The notes beneath the pieces are model-generated. The model was given only the letters and a program-made list of their open reading frames with translations. It ran no database searches and was not told the origin of the DNA. Position numbers and translations under genes: made by a program. A stretch of 42,122 nucleotides of DNA, taken from assembly GCF_022763305.1 (NCBI RefSeq), contig NZ_JALEGT010000001.1, forward strand, positions 1-42,122. Reading direction: 5' to 3'. Every line of letters starts with the position of its first letter. Positions within the stretch are counted from its first letter, which is position 1. This document shows positions 26,465-32,813 of this stretch, piece by piece. Source of the DNA: Marivita sp. (GTDB lineage: Bacteria > Pseudomonadota > Alphaproteobacteria > Rhodobacterales > Rhodobacteraceae).

Positions 26465-26729
26465 GTGCGCCGATTTCGGCGTGAAATTGGTAGAATAGGA
26501 GTCTATTCCACACTGTGTGAATGTGTGTAAAACACCGCGGTTAGGTCGGATCGAAAGAGAAGGCTGAACATAGCATCCGTGGAAAAGCGGCGTTGAGGCG
26601 AACGAGTTGTAGCCAAGGAGAACGCCGCAGTTAAGTTGCATATGGTTAAATCTACACTGATTGAACCCCAGTCTATCCGGGACCACTGCGACCCTTGACG
26701 GAAAAACTCGCGATACCGTCGACTTTGCT

Positions 26730-26758
26730 CAGAGGAAAAGGTTTTCAAGTTTCCTCTG
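26730..26758 (+). other. Domain I hairpin with EBS1 (and delta base)
   Basis: CAGAGGAAA (26730-26738) and TTTCCTCTG (26750-26758) form a perfect 9-bp stem. The 11-nt loop contains TTTCAAG (26743-26749), the exact reverse complement of the exon end CTTGAAA (26458-26464). The base just 5' of EBS1, T26742, can pair with the first 3'-exon base A29039, as expected for the delta-delta' contact of group IIA introns. This fixes the splice and insertion site independently of the tRNA fold. Confidence 0.85.
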
Positions 26759-26989
26759 CCACACAGCAAAGGGAAGCATGCGCGAAGCATGCCAACGGAC
26801 GAAACGGGAACCTAAGTGCAACCTATAACCAGTTTCTCGCAAAATTCGGGAATGCCTAAGGGGAGTAATCCCTATGGTATCGGAGTCGCCGTAGTAGTCG
26901 TTCCGCTGTGCGGTATAATGACGGTTGTAATGATCGTAGAAGACGAAGGGCGACAGGTTCTCAGCTGAAGGATGAGGAGGTTTATCCGG

Positions 26990-28828
26990 ATGGATAACAA
27001 AGGCCTATTAAGACTTCAGAAACTGAAGACGCTGAATGCTGACCCTAACTGGGAAAACAAAGATCTATACCGTCTGATGTATATGGAAGAACTCTATATC
27101 ATCGCCTACGAAAAGATCAAAAGTGAACCCGGTAACATGACTGCGGGGGCGGATAACAAAACCATTGATGGCTTCTCTATGTCGACCATCAATAACACTA
27201 TCCGCAAGATGAAGGACCAGAGTTTCGATTTTACCAGAGCAAGAAGGATGCATATCCCCAAAGCGAACGGTAAGACGAGGCCCTTGGGAATTCCCTCCCC
27301 CAAAGACAAAATCGTTCAAGAGGTCATTCGAATGATTCTCGAATGCATCTATGATGGCTCCACGCCAACATTCTCTGAACGATCTCATGGCTTCCGCGAT
27401 GGAAGAGGGACACACAGTTGCCTACAGGTCGTTCGTTCATGGAACGCTGTTTCATGGTTCATCGAAGGAGACATCAAAGGATGCTTCGATAATGTGGACC
27501 ACCACGTTCTCATGGATATCCTGAAGAGGCGGATCAAGGATCAACGATTTTTGGACCTAATCTGGAAAACTCTTAGGGCGGGGTATATGGAGGGTAACAT
27601 CCACCATAACTCCATCATCGGGACTCCCCAAGGGAGTATCGTTAGTCCTATTTTGGCTAATATCTACTTACATGAGTTTGATATGTGGGTAGAGGACTGG
27701 ATCGCCAATCACGAGAAGTCCCAACGTAAACGGACCAACCCGGAATACACGTATTACGTCAAAGAGCTGAACAGGATCAAGAATGGCAAGAAACGTGTCT
27801 CTCCAGAGAGATACGCCGAACTCGTCAAGGGGAAACTCCACACCCCATCTCTAATGCACAACGACCCCGAACATATCCGGGTAGTATACGTGCGCTACGC
27901 TGACGACTGGCTAACAGCTATCGACGGACCCCGCCACTTGGCGGAGAAATTCAAAGCCGAAGCCACCGAGTTTTTCCTTGGAAAACTCAAACTGGAACTC
28001 AGCGATGAGAAGACGGCCATCAGGAACGCCAGGAAAGAAGAAGCTGTTTTTCTCGGAACCAGTATAACTATCGGTTCTGGAGACAATATTGTTCAACGCA
28101 GCTTACCACCTCGTGGCAAAACGCTGATCAAACGTCGGACAAATACTGCCCACCTCACTTACATGAGGATGCCTACTGAGAAAATTCTTAAAAGGCTTCG
28201 GGAAAATGGCTTTATCGACGGCACCAACCAGCCCCAAGCACGACGCGCTTGGATCAACAAAGAAGACTGGGAAATCGTAGAAGCCTACAATGGCATTATA
28301 CGAGGCTACCGGAACTACTATTCATTCGTGGATAATCCGCGTAGCCTTCACTACCTCCAGTATCTTCTTCAATATTCGTGTGCAAAAACCCTCTGCAACC
28401 AAAAGAGAATTTCCTTACGGAAACTCTTCCGGAAGCACGGGGTTGGATGCAAAGTCCCCAAGAAATGGGATAAAGACGGAAAGGTCATCAAGTTTTCTGA
28501 ACTTGCGCTACAACGCAGCTTCAAGAAAAATCGGATGGATTTCAAATGTGGCAAAGGTCCCTCGGATCAAGTCACACTTGGGATTAAATACCTTACACGA
28601 ACAAAGCTGGACGAAGACTGTGTAATCTGCGGAGAGACCGAAGGCATCCAGATGCACCACGTCAAACATCTCCGAAAAGATAAGGCAAAAGGCTTCACGC
28701 GGATCTTGCAGGCTATCAACCGTAAACAAGTCCCGGTCTGTCATAAATGCCATGTGGGTATTCACATCGGCTCCTACGATGGAATCTCCATCAAGGACTT
28801 GGCAAACCCGGCTGTTGCACGTAAGTAG
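26990..28828 (+). CDS. ltrA: Group II intron reverse transcriptase/maturase with HNH domain
   Basis: A 612-residue intron-encoded protein. The RT domain covers about residues 50-350, with HIPKANGKTRPLGIPSPKDK (RT1-2), WFIEGDIKGCFDNVDHHVL (RT3), GTPQGSIVSPILANIYLHEFD (RT4) and the catalytic YADD at 303-306. The maturase (X) domain includes YNGIIRGYRNYYSFVDN (from 433) and SCAKTL. The C-terminal HNH endonuclease has CVIC (544-547), HHVKH (556-560) and CHKCH (584-588). The pattern is that of the mitochondrial-like lineage, as in fungal cox1 introns and Ll.LtrB. An ATG at 26972 is in frame, but GAGGAGG at 26974-26980 is ideally placed for the ATG at 26990. The protein should promote splicing and retrohoming. 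All key motifs are intact. Confidence 0.95.
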   Translation: MDNKGLLRLQKLKTLNADPNWENKDLYRLMYMEELYIIAYEKIKSEPGNMTAGADNKTIDGFSMSTINNTIRKMKDQSFDFTRARRMHIPKANGKTRPLGIPSPKDKIVQEVIRMILECIYDGSTPTFSERSHGFRDGRGTHSCLQVVRSWNAVSWFIEGDIKGCFDNVDHHVLMDILKRRIKDQRFLDLIWKTLRAGYMEGNIHHNSIIGTPQGSIVSPILANIYLHEFDMWVEDWIANHEKSQRKRTNPEYTYYVKELNRIKNGKKRVSPERYAELVKGKLHTPSLMHNDPEHIRVVYVRYADDWLTAIDGPRHLAEKFKAEATEFFLGKLKLELSDEKTAIRNARKEEAVFLGTSITIGSGDNIVQRSLPPRGKTLIKRRTNTAHLTYMRMPTEKILKRLRENGFIDGTNQPQARRAWINKEDWEIVEAYNGIIRGYRNYYSFVDNPRSLHYLQYLLQYSCAKTLCNQKRISLRKLFRKHGVGCKVPKKWDKDGKVIKFSELALQRSFKKNRMDFKCGKGPSDQVTLGIKYLTRTKLDEDCVICGETEGIQMHHVKHLRKDKAKGFTRILQAINRKQVPVCHKCHVGIHIGSYDGISIKDLANPAVARK

Positions 28829-28839
28829 TAGCGGATTGA

Positions 28840-28929
28840 GGAGCAGTGGCAGAGTGGTCGATTGCGTTCGACTTGAAATCGAATGAACGTTCGCGCGTTC
28901 CGTGGGTTCGAATCCCACCTGCTCCTCCA
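28840..28929 (+). tRNA. tRNA-Ser(UGA) carried inside the intron
   Basis: A complete 90-nt serine tRNA starting 12 nt after the RT stop codon. The acceptor stem GGAGCAG/CTGCTCC is perfect (7 bp). The D stem is GCA/TGC with the same D loop as the host gene. The anticodon stem TTCGA/TCGAA is perfect, with loop CTTGAAA and anticodon TGA at 28874-28876. The variable arm has a 5-bp stem (GAACG/CGTTC) and the T arm is GTGGG-TTCGAAT-CCCAC. CCA is encoded at 28927-28929. The discriminator is U (28926), where most bacterial tRNA-Ser have G. It reads the same codons as the interrupted host tRNA but differs in every stem except the D stem. It lies in domain IV, upstream of domain V, so it is inside the intron. 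Confidence 0.93.
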
Positions 28930-28951
28930 TTAGCGCGTATGGAGAACTGGA

Positions 28952-28985
28952 GAGCCGTGTGCTGTGAAAGCCGCAAGCACGGTTC
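28952..28985 (+). ncRNA. Group II intron domain V
   Basis: A 34-nt hairpin beginning GAGCCGTGTGC and ending GCAAGCACGGTTC, with a GAAA tetraloop (28966-28969), the asymmetric internal bulge and the catalytic AGC triad (28953-28955). Length and sequence match the domain V consensus. This is the active-site element of the ribozyme and appears intact. Confidence 0.92.
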
Positions 28986-28987
28986 GG

Positions 28988-29036
28988 AGGGGGGTTGTTG
29001 GTTATCCTGTCTCAACAGGACCCGGCAGCCTACCCT
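28988..29036 (+). ncRNA. Group II intron domain VI with branch-point A
   Basis: GGTTGTTGG in the 5' strand pairs with CCGGCAGCC in the 3' strand through a fully paired 9-bp stem (with G-U pairs), continued by TCCTGT/ACAGGA. Below the stem, the A at 29032 is unpaired and sits 7 nt from the intron 3' end, the usual place of the branch-point adenosine that attacks the 5' splice site. Confidence 0.8.
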
Positions 29037-29038
29037 AC

Positions 29039-29089
29039 ACCGTTGGGCGTGAGAGCGTCCCCAGGGTTCGAATCCCTGAGCCTCCGCCA
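29039..29089 (+). tRNA. tRNA-Ser(UGA), 3' exon
   Basis: The 51-nt 3' half begins with ACCGT, which pairs with GCGGT of the 5' exon. It then holds the long variable arm, the T arm, the 3' acceptor strand AGCCTCC, discriminator G and CCA. Confidence 0.92.
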
Positions 29090-29372
29090 TTGAATCGCAT
29101 CAAATATTTGATATTATTGTGTTTTGCGGGCGGCATTTGGTCTCTTGCAGCCTTCCTTGCCACCATCGTGGCCGCCATTGCGTGCATCTCTTTGCATTCG
29201 TCCCAGACTCGTTTTGAGGTCTGGGTCGGGGAAGAGTGAAGAGGTGTTTAACCGAGTATTTTCGGGGAGTCTAAGCAATCGACCGTCAGCTGGGGCATGC
29301 GCGTGGCGACGCGACGGCCAAGTCGGGCTAAGAGATGTCTGAGTGCGTTGCGCCAAGACTGTCAATTAACCG
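29090..29372 (+). other. Region behind the split tRNA gene without a supported gene
   Basis: Right after the tRNA CCA a frame encodes a hydrophobic stretch (IKYLILLCFAGGIWSLAAF, then LATIVAAIACISLH) up to a stop at 29239. There is no credible start or ribosome binding site, so it looks like a fragment. The rest of this stretch shows no gene. No integrase gene or repeated tRNA 3' end was seen, so the usual signs of an integrase-type island are absent. Confidence 0.4.
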
Positions 29373-29549
29373 ATGCTCACCCCAAGTTTTTGGTTGAAGA
29401 TGCTAGTCCAGCCGGTCAATCAGGCGCTCGATTCAATCCTCGGAATGGCAGTGCAAATTCCAGCTCTCAAGACCATCGGAGACGAGCTTGGCCTGTCGAT
29501 GGGGGATGCCGTGAAGAAGGTAAAGCGGGACGACGACGCCAAAAGCTGA
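29373..29549 (+). CDS. Small ORF (58 residues), possible gene remnant
   Basis: A frame of 58 residues whose latter part looks genuinely protein-like and not like a chance shadow: LVQPVNQALDSILGMAVQIP, then ALKTIGDELGLSMGDAVKKV and a charged end. No strong ribosome binding site precedes the ATG. It could be a short helical protein or the C-terminal piece of a larger gene whose front was lost, perhaps the origin of the hydrophobic fragment before it. I cannot name a family. Confidence 0.3.
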   Translation: MLTPSFWLKMLVQPVNQALDSILGMAVQIPALKTIGDELGLSMGDAVKKVKRDDDAKS

Positions 29550-29582
29550 CCGAGGCGCCGGAACCCGGATCGGTTTCCTGAA

Positions 29583-29599
29583 TGACAGGCCGACTGTCA
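29583..29599 (-). terminator. Short hairpin at the end of the VOC gene
   Basis: TGACAG/CTGTCA arms (29583-29588 and 29594-29599) with a 5-nt loop overlap the stop codon of the minus-strand VOC gene. There is no U tract, so this is only a weak terminator candidate for the left arm of the catabolic island. Confidence 0.3.
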
Positions 29600-30193
29600 G
29601 TAGGGGTTTCGCGCGCCCCGATCTTCTGAAAGAGATTGCTGGTCGCGCCGCACCAGCAGTTCGATGGCGTCCGCAAGATGTTCCTTGTCGATGTTGTGGT
29701 CGCCGCGCGCGACGCGGATGCGATGGGCTTCGATCATCACATCTGCATGACGGCAGCCTTCAGGCGGTTCAAACCTGTAAGACGCCAATTCGATCCGCAG
29801 GCCCAAAGGATCGCGGAAATAGATCGAGTCCATGAACCCACGGTCGACCGGTCCCGAATGGGGGACGCCCCGTGCGTCAAGGCGGGCTGGAACCTGCCAG
29901 AACGTCGCCTGGCTCACGTTCAGAGCCAGGTGATGCAGCGAACCGGTATCCTCTGGCACCGGAGTGGGGTCAGGCTGGCGATCTTCGGACGTGAAAATCG
30001 TGATCAGGCGGCCATCTCCGGGATCGAAGTAAAGATGGCCCTGAGACGGATCGTCCAGATTGGGCTGATCAAAAATGAACGGCATGCCCAGCGTTCCTTC
30101 CCAGAAATCGATCGATGTCTGACGGTCAGCTCCAATAATCGTAATGTGGTGTACGCCTTGGGTCTGGATCTTGCGCAAGGACGTGTCAACCAT
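29597..30193 (-). CDS. VOC family protein (glyoxalase/extradiol dioxygenase fold)
   Basis: A 198-residue vicinal-oxygen-chelate protein. The first module starts with VHHITIIGAD (H15/H16). The second carries SLHHLALNV and ends with FRDPLGLRIELASY, giving the usual metal set of two histidines and a glutamate. Members of this size include ring-cleavage-like dioxygenases and isomerases. The ATG at 30193 follows AGGAAA and is chosen over a longer frame with no family-like residues. It is the last gene of the left arm of the catabolic island, so I infer a role in degrading the same substrate, possibly on a ring-cleavage product. Confidence 0.85.
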   Translation of the reverse strand: MVDTSLRKIQTQGVHHITIIGADRQTSIDFWEGTLGMPFIFDQPNLDDPSQGHLYFDPGDGRLITIFTSEDRQPDPTPVPEDTGSLHHLALNVSQATFWQVPARLDARGVPHSGPVDRGFMDSIYFRDPLGLRIELASYRFEPPEGCRHADVMIEAHRIRVARGDHNIDKEHLADAIELLVRRDQQSLSEDRGARNPY

Positions 30194-30213
30194 GGGATTT
30201 CCTTTCCGATATC

Positions 30214-31239
30214 TTAGCCAGCGTATTCGGCACGGACGAGCGCGGCGCCGTCTGCCATGGCCTTCATCTTGCCGAAGGCCACATCGCGAGGCAGGTACTT
30301 CAGGCCGCAATCCGGGGCGACCACGACCTTTTCAGCGTCGACATGCGGCAGGGCGCGACGAATACGCTGTGCAATGACTTCAGGTGTTTCCACGTTCATA
30401 TCCGACAGGTCGAGCACACCGACCATGATCGTCTTGCCACGCAGCTCTTCCAGAACGGACGTATCAAGATTGGCCTGAGCCGTTTCGATGCTGATCTGAT
30501 CGCAGAGGCAGTCCTTCATCTGTGGAAGGAAGGAATAGCCTTCAGGTCGTTTCTTTGTCATCGCGGCGTACCCGAAACAGATATGCACGGCCGTGGTGCC
30601 TGCCGCACCTTCCAGCGCCTTGTTGATGGCCTCGATGCCATAGTCGGAAGCGATGTCAGGCTTGGCCTGCAGCCAGGGTTCATCAAGCTGAACAATATCT
30701 GCTCCGGCAGCAAAGAGATCCGCGATTTCCTCTTTGACCGCCTGCGCATAATCCATCGCAGCGTCAGCGGTCGAACCGTAATGATCGTTCTGCGCCTGAA
30801 GGCTCATTGTGAACGGGCCGGGCAGGGTGATCTTGATCTTGCGATCGGTATGGGCGCGCAGGAATTTCAGGTCTTCGACCTCGACCGGTCGCGCGCGGCG
30901 AATAGGTCCGCTGATCCGCGGCACCGGAACCGGACTGCCAGAGCGCGTCATCACGGTGCCATAGTTGTCAAGGTCGAGACCCTCAAGCGCCGTGGCAAAG
31001 CGGTTGGAATAGCTTTCGCGACGAATCTCGCCATCGGTGATGATGTCGAGACCTGCCTTTTCCTGTTCACGGATGGCCACGAGCGTTGCGTCATCCTGTG
31101 CCTGAGACAGAAAAGGCTCCGGGATGCGCCACAGTTCGGCGGCTCGGGTGCGTGGGGGGAACTGGCCTTTAAGCTTGTCGCGGTCGATCAGCCAGTCGGG
31201 TTGGCAATAGCTGCCGACGAGGGTCGTTGGGAAAAGCAT
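30214..31239 (-). CDS. Cobalamin-independent methionine synthase-like methyltransferase (MetE C-terminal type)
   Basis: A 341-residue TIM-barrel protein related to the C-terminal catalytic half of MetE only. The zinc ligands can be traced: the H and C of VHICFGY, the glutamate in QISIETAQ and the cysteine in VAPDCGLKYLPRD. It begins PTTLVGSYCQPDWLI, typical of the family. The ATG at 31239 has AGGAGG upstream. The stand-alone form without the N-terminal MetE half is common in degradation clusters, where it transfers a methyl group from a substrate or intermediate. In this island it may handle a methylated aromatic or amine. The acceptor and donor are not known. Confidence 0.85.
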   Translation of the reverse strand: MLFPTTLVGSYCQPDWLIDRDKLKGQFPPRTRAAELWRIPEPFLSQAQDDATLVAIREQEKAGLDIITDGEIRRESYSNRFATALEGLDLDNYGTVMTRSGSPVPVPRISGPIRRARPVEVEDLKFLRAHTDRKIKITLPGPFTMSLQAQNDHYGSTADAAMDYAQAVKEEIADLFAAGADIVQLDEPWLQAKPDIASDYGIEAINKALEGAAGTTAVHICFGYAAMTKKRPEGYSFLPQMKDCLCDQISIETAQANLDTSVLEELRGKTIMVGVLDLSDMNVETPEVIAQRIRRALPHVDAEKVVVAPDCGLKYLPRDVAFGKMKAMADGAALVRAEYAG

Positions 31240-31290
31240 GGTCTGCCTCCTGATAACCGGGCGTTGGAGTACGCCCGGTCGGGTTGCCAT

Positions 31291-32787
31291 TCAGGCGAAA
31301 AGATCCTGCTGCACGCCGGCCTTTTCAAAAATGTAGTCGCGGCTTTGCTCCAGTTCGGAGCGCAGTTTATCAAGGTCATGGCCCAGAAGCTGTCCCTGCC
31401 ACTTGCGGATCTTGCCTGCGACCATGACGGTGTCGACATTGGTGCGGTCCATCAGCGTCACAACCGCGCCGGGCGCATTGTTGAGCGGTGCAACATTGAG
31501 TGCCTCTGCGTCGAGCAGGATGATGTCGGCCTCCTTGCCGGGCGTCAACGAGCCTGTTTTGCCGTCCAGCCGCAGACCTTTCGCGCCCTCGATTGTGGCG
31601 TGACGAATGGCATCCGAACAACGCATCAGGCTTGGGTGGTCGCCGCCGCCCAGAGCCAGTTCGTTGGCGTGCATGCGCTGCAACGTGATCATGCCCCGCA
31701 TCTGGGTGAAGAAATCCGCCGACATGGTGCATTCGACGTCTGACGACAGTGATACGGACATACCAAGGTCAAGCGCCTTTTGAATCGGCGGCTGACCGTG
31801 GCGCATGTGCATTTCGATAGGTACAGAGAGCGAGACATGCGCACCGGCATCGGCTGCCGCTTTCCATGCATCATCGGTCATGCCTGTCATGTGGATGAAG
31901 ATGTTGTCCGGACCGAACACGCCTTTCTTTGCCAGCGCGTCAAAGGTCGGGGTCATGCCGAATGTGGTCACCACATGCAGCGCAATCTGCAGATCAAGCT
32001 CGCGGCCGATCTGCCACATTTCTTCGTAGCCTTCGATGTAGATCTCGCCACCCATGACCATGCTCAGAAGCTGGTCATCCGAACTGAAATACTGCTCGCG
32101 GATGCGCCGTGCGCCACCGGGATGTTCCTTGCCGTCCCACCAGCCTTCGAAATAGCCGAATACGCCCCGGCGCCCGGCATCGCGCAGACCTTCGATGGCA
32201 GCGTCTGAATGCTGAGCGGAGTGATGGATCTGACTGACATCCATGACCGTGGTCACTCCGGCGTCAAGCTGGGCCAGACCGCCGTAGAGTTCGTTGATAT
32301 AGACATCTTCCGGGCGATAGTGCTGCGAAAACCCGAGCAGCATTGCCTCGTAGTAGTTGCGGGCGTTTTCGGGCTTGCCGTCATTGACCACGATGGCATC
32401 CGACAGAGACGACCGAAGCCCGGTTTCGAACTGGTGGTGGTGCGTGTCTATAAAGCCCGGCATCACGATTTTGCCCGATGCGTCGATGACGTGTGCATCC
32501 GCGGCGTCGATATGGGCTGCGACCTCAACGATCTTGGACCCTTCGATCAGCACGTCACCTTTGGCAAAATTCCCGACCGCGTCATCGACCGACATCACAA
32601 CGCCACCCTTGATCAGGATGCGCGTGCCTTTTTCACCCGAAAGTTCGGGAAGCGGGGCGGCGGTGATGTTGGTGCGCGCGGCCTGCGCTGCCGCCGCGCC
32701 GGAGCTTGTCTCGGTCGGTGGCGAAAAGAGCGGTGGCCTGGCGGGGCACAGCGCGCGGGGCGTGGTTGGACTGCAAAGTCTGCACAT
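31291..32787 (-). CDS. Amidohydrolase family protein (chlorohydrolase/deaminase type)
   Basis: A 498-residue metal-dependent hydrolase. The HxH motif is DTHHHQF (H116, H118), further ligands are H271 in ALHVVTTFG and H299, and the catalytic aspartate is D350 in SLSSDVECTM. The small composite domain wraps both ends (ILIKGGVVMSVDD near 57-69; VAGKIRKWQGQLLGHDL near the C-terminus). The family includes cytosine, guanine and S-adenosylhomocysteine deaminases and triazine hydrolases. The start follows GGGAGGAG closely and is well supported. It adds about 50 residues with a CxxC pair (C2, C5) and C14, unusual for the family. Product and substrate are not readable. Confidence 0.88.
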   Translation of the reverse strand: MCRLCSPTTPRALCPARPPLFSPPTETSSGAAAAQAARTNITAAPLPELSGEKGTRILIKGGVVMSVDDAVGNFAKGDVLIEGSKIVEVAAHIDAADAHVIDASGKIVMPGFIDTHHHQFETGLRSSLSDAIVVNDGKPENARNYYEAMLLGFSQHYRPEDVYINELYGGLAQLDAGVTTVMDVSQIHHSAQHSDAAIEGLRDAGRRGVFGYFEGWWDGKEHPGGARRIREQYFSSDDQLLSMVMGGEIYIEGYEEMWQIGRELDLQIALHVVTTFGMTPTFDALAKKGVFGPDNIFIHMTGMTDDAWKAAADAGAHVSLSVPIEMHMRHGQPPIQKALDLGMSVSLSSDVECTMSADFFTQMRGMITLQRMHANELALGGGDHPSLMRCSDAIRHATIEGAKGLRLDGKTGSLTPGKEADIILLDAEALNVAPLNNAPGAVVTLMDRTNVDTVMVAGKIRKWQGQLLGHDLDKLRSELEQSRDYIFEKAGVQQDLFA

Positions 32788-32813
32788 GGTTGGGTCTCCT
32801 CCCTGAAAGTTCT

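Larger units (their letters stand above)
26465..29038 (+). mobile_element. Group II intron with RT/maturase ORF and tRNA cargo
   Basis: A 2,574-nt group II intron. The 5' end is GTGCG and the 3' end is CCTAC, followed by exon base A. Domain I contains a hairpin presenting EBS1, an exact 7-nt complement of the exon end. Domain IV carries a reverse transcriptase/maturase gene and, after its stop, a complete tRNA-Ser(UGA). A canonical 34-nt domain V (28952-28985) and a domain VI with a bulged A 7 nt from the 3' splice site follow. Exon bases on both sides rebuild a perfect anticodon stem. The element is richer in A/T than its neighbours, consistent with recent arrival. It has no visible promoter and is presumably transcribed from the tRNA promoter. 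Confidence 0.95.
26426..29089 (+). tRNA. tRNA-Ser(UGA) interrupted by a group II intron
   Basis: Joining 26426-26464 to 29039-29089 gives a 90-nt serine tRNA with CCA encoded. The acceptor stem GGAGGTT/AGCCTCC has one G-U pair. The D stem is GCA/TGC and the anticodon stem GCGGT/ACCGT encloses the loop CTTGAAA, with anticodon TGA at 26460-26462. The long class II variable arm has a 5-bp stem (GGGCG/CGTCC). The T arm is CAGGG-TTCGAAT-CCCTG, with discriminator G and CCA at 29087-29089. The break is between nucleotides 38 and 39, at the end of the anticodon loop. Neither half alone can form the acceptor stem, so a mature tRNA from this gene requires splicing. Confidence 0.93.

Noticed and set aside
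26414-26790. Small minus-strand frames over the tRNA 5' exon and intron domain I
   Set aside because: The region is explained by tRNA and ribozyme structure. The frames have no coding support.
28840-28929. Possibility that the second tRNA lies outside the intron or is a pseudogene
   Set aside because: Domains V and VI and the matching 3' exon lie downstream of it, so it is inside. All its stems pair perfectly and CCA is encoded.
26426-29089. Group I intron or archaeal-type tRNA intron as explanation for the split tRNA
   Set aside because: The GTGCG 5' end, domain V, domain VI with a bulged A and an RT/maturase gene identify a group II intron. There is no bulge-helix-bulge and no LAGLIDADG gene.
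29039-29596. tRNA 3' end as attachment site of an integrase-type genomic island
   Set aside because: No integrase gene and no repeated tRNA 3' end were seen nearby. The interruption is fully explained by the intron.
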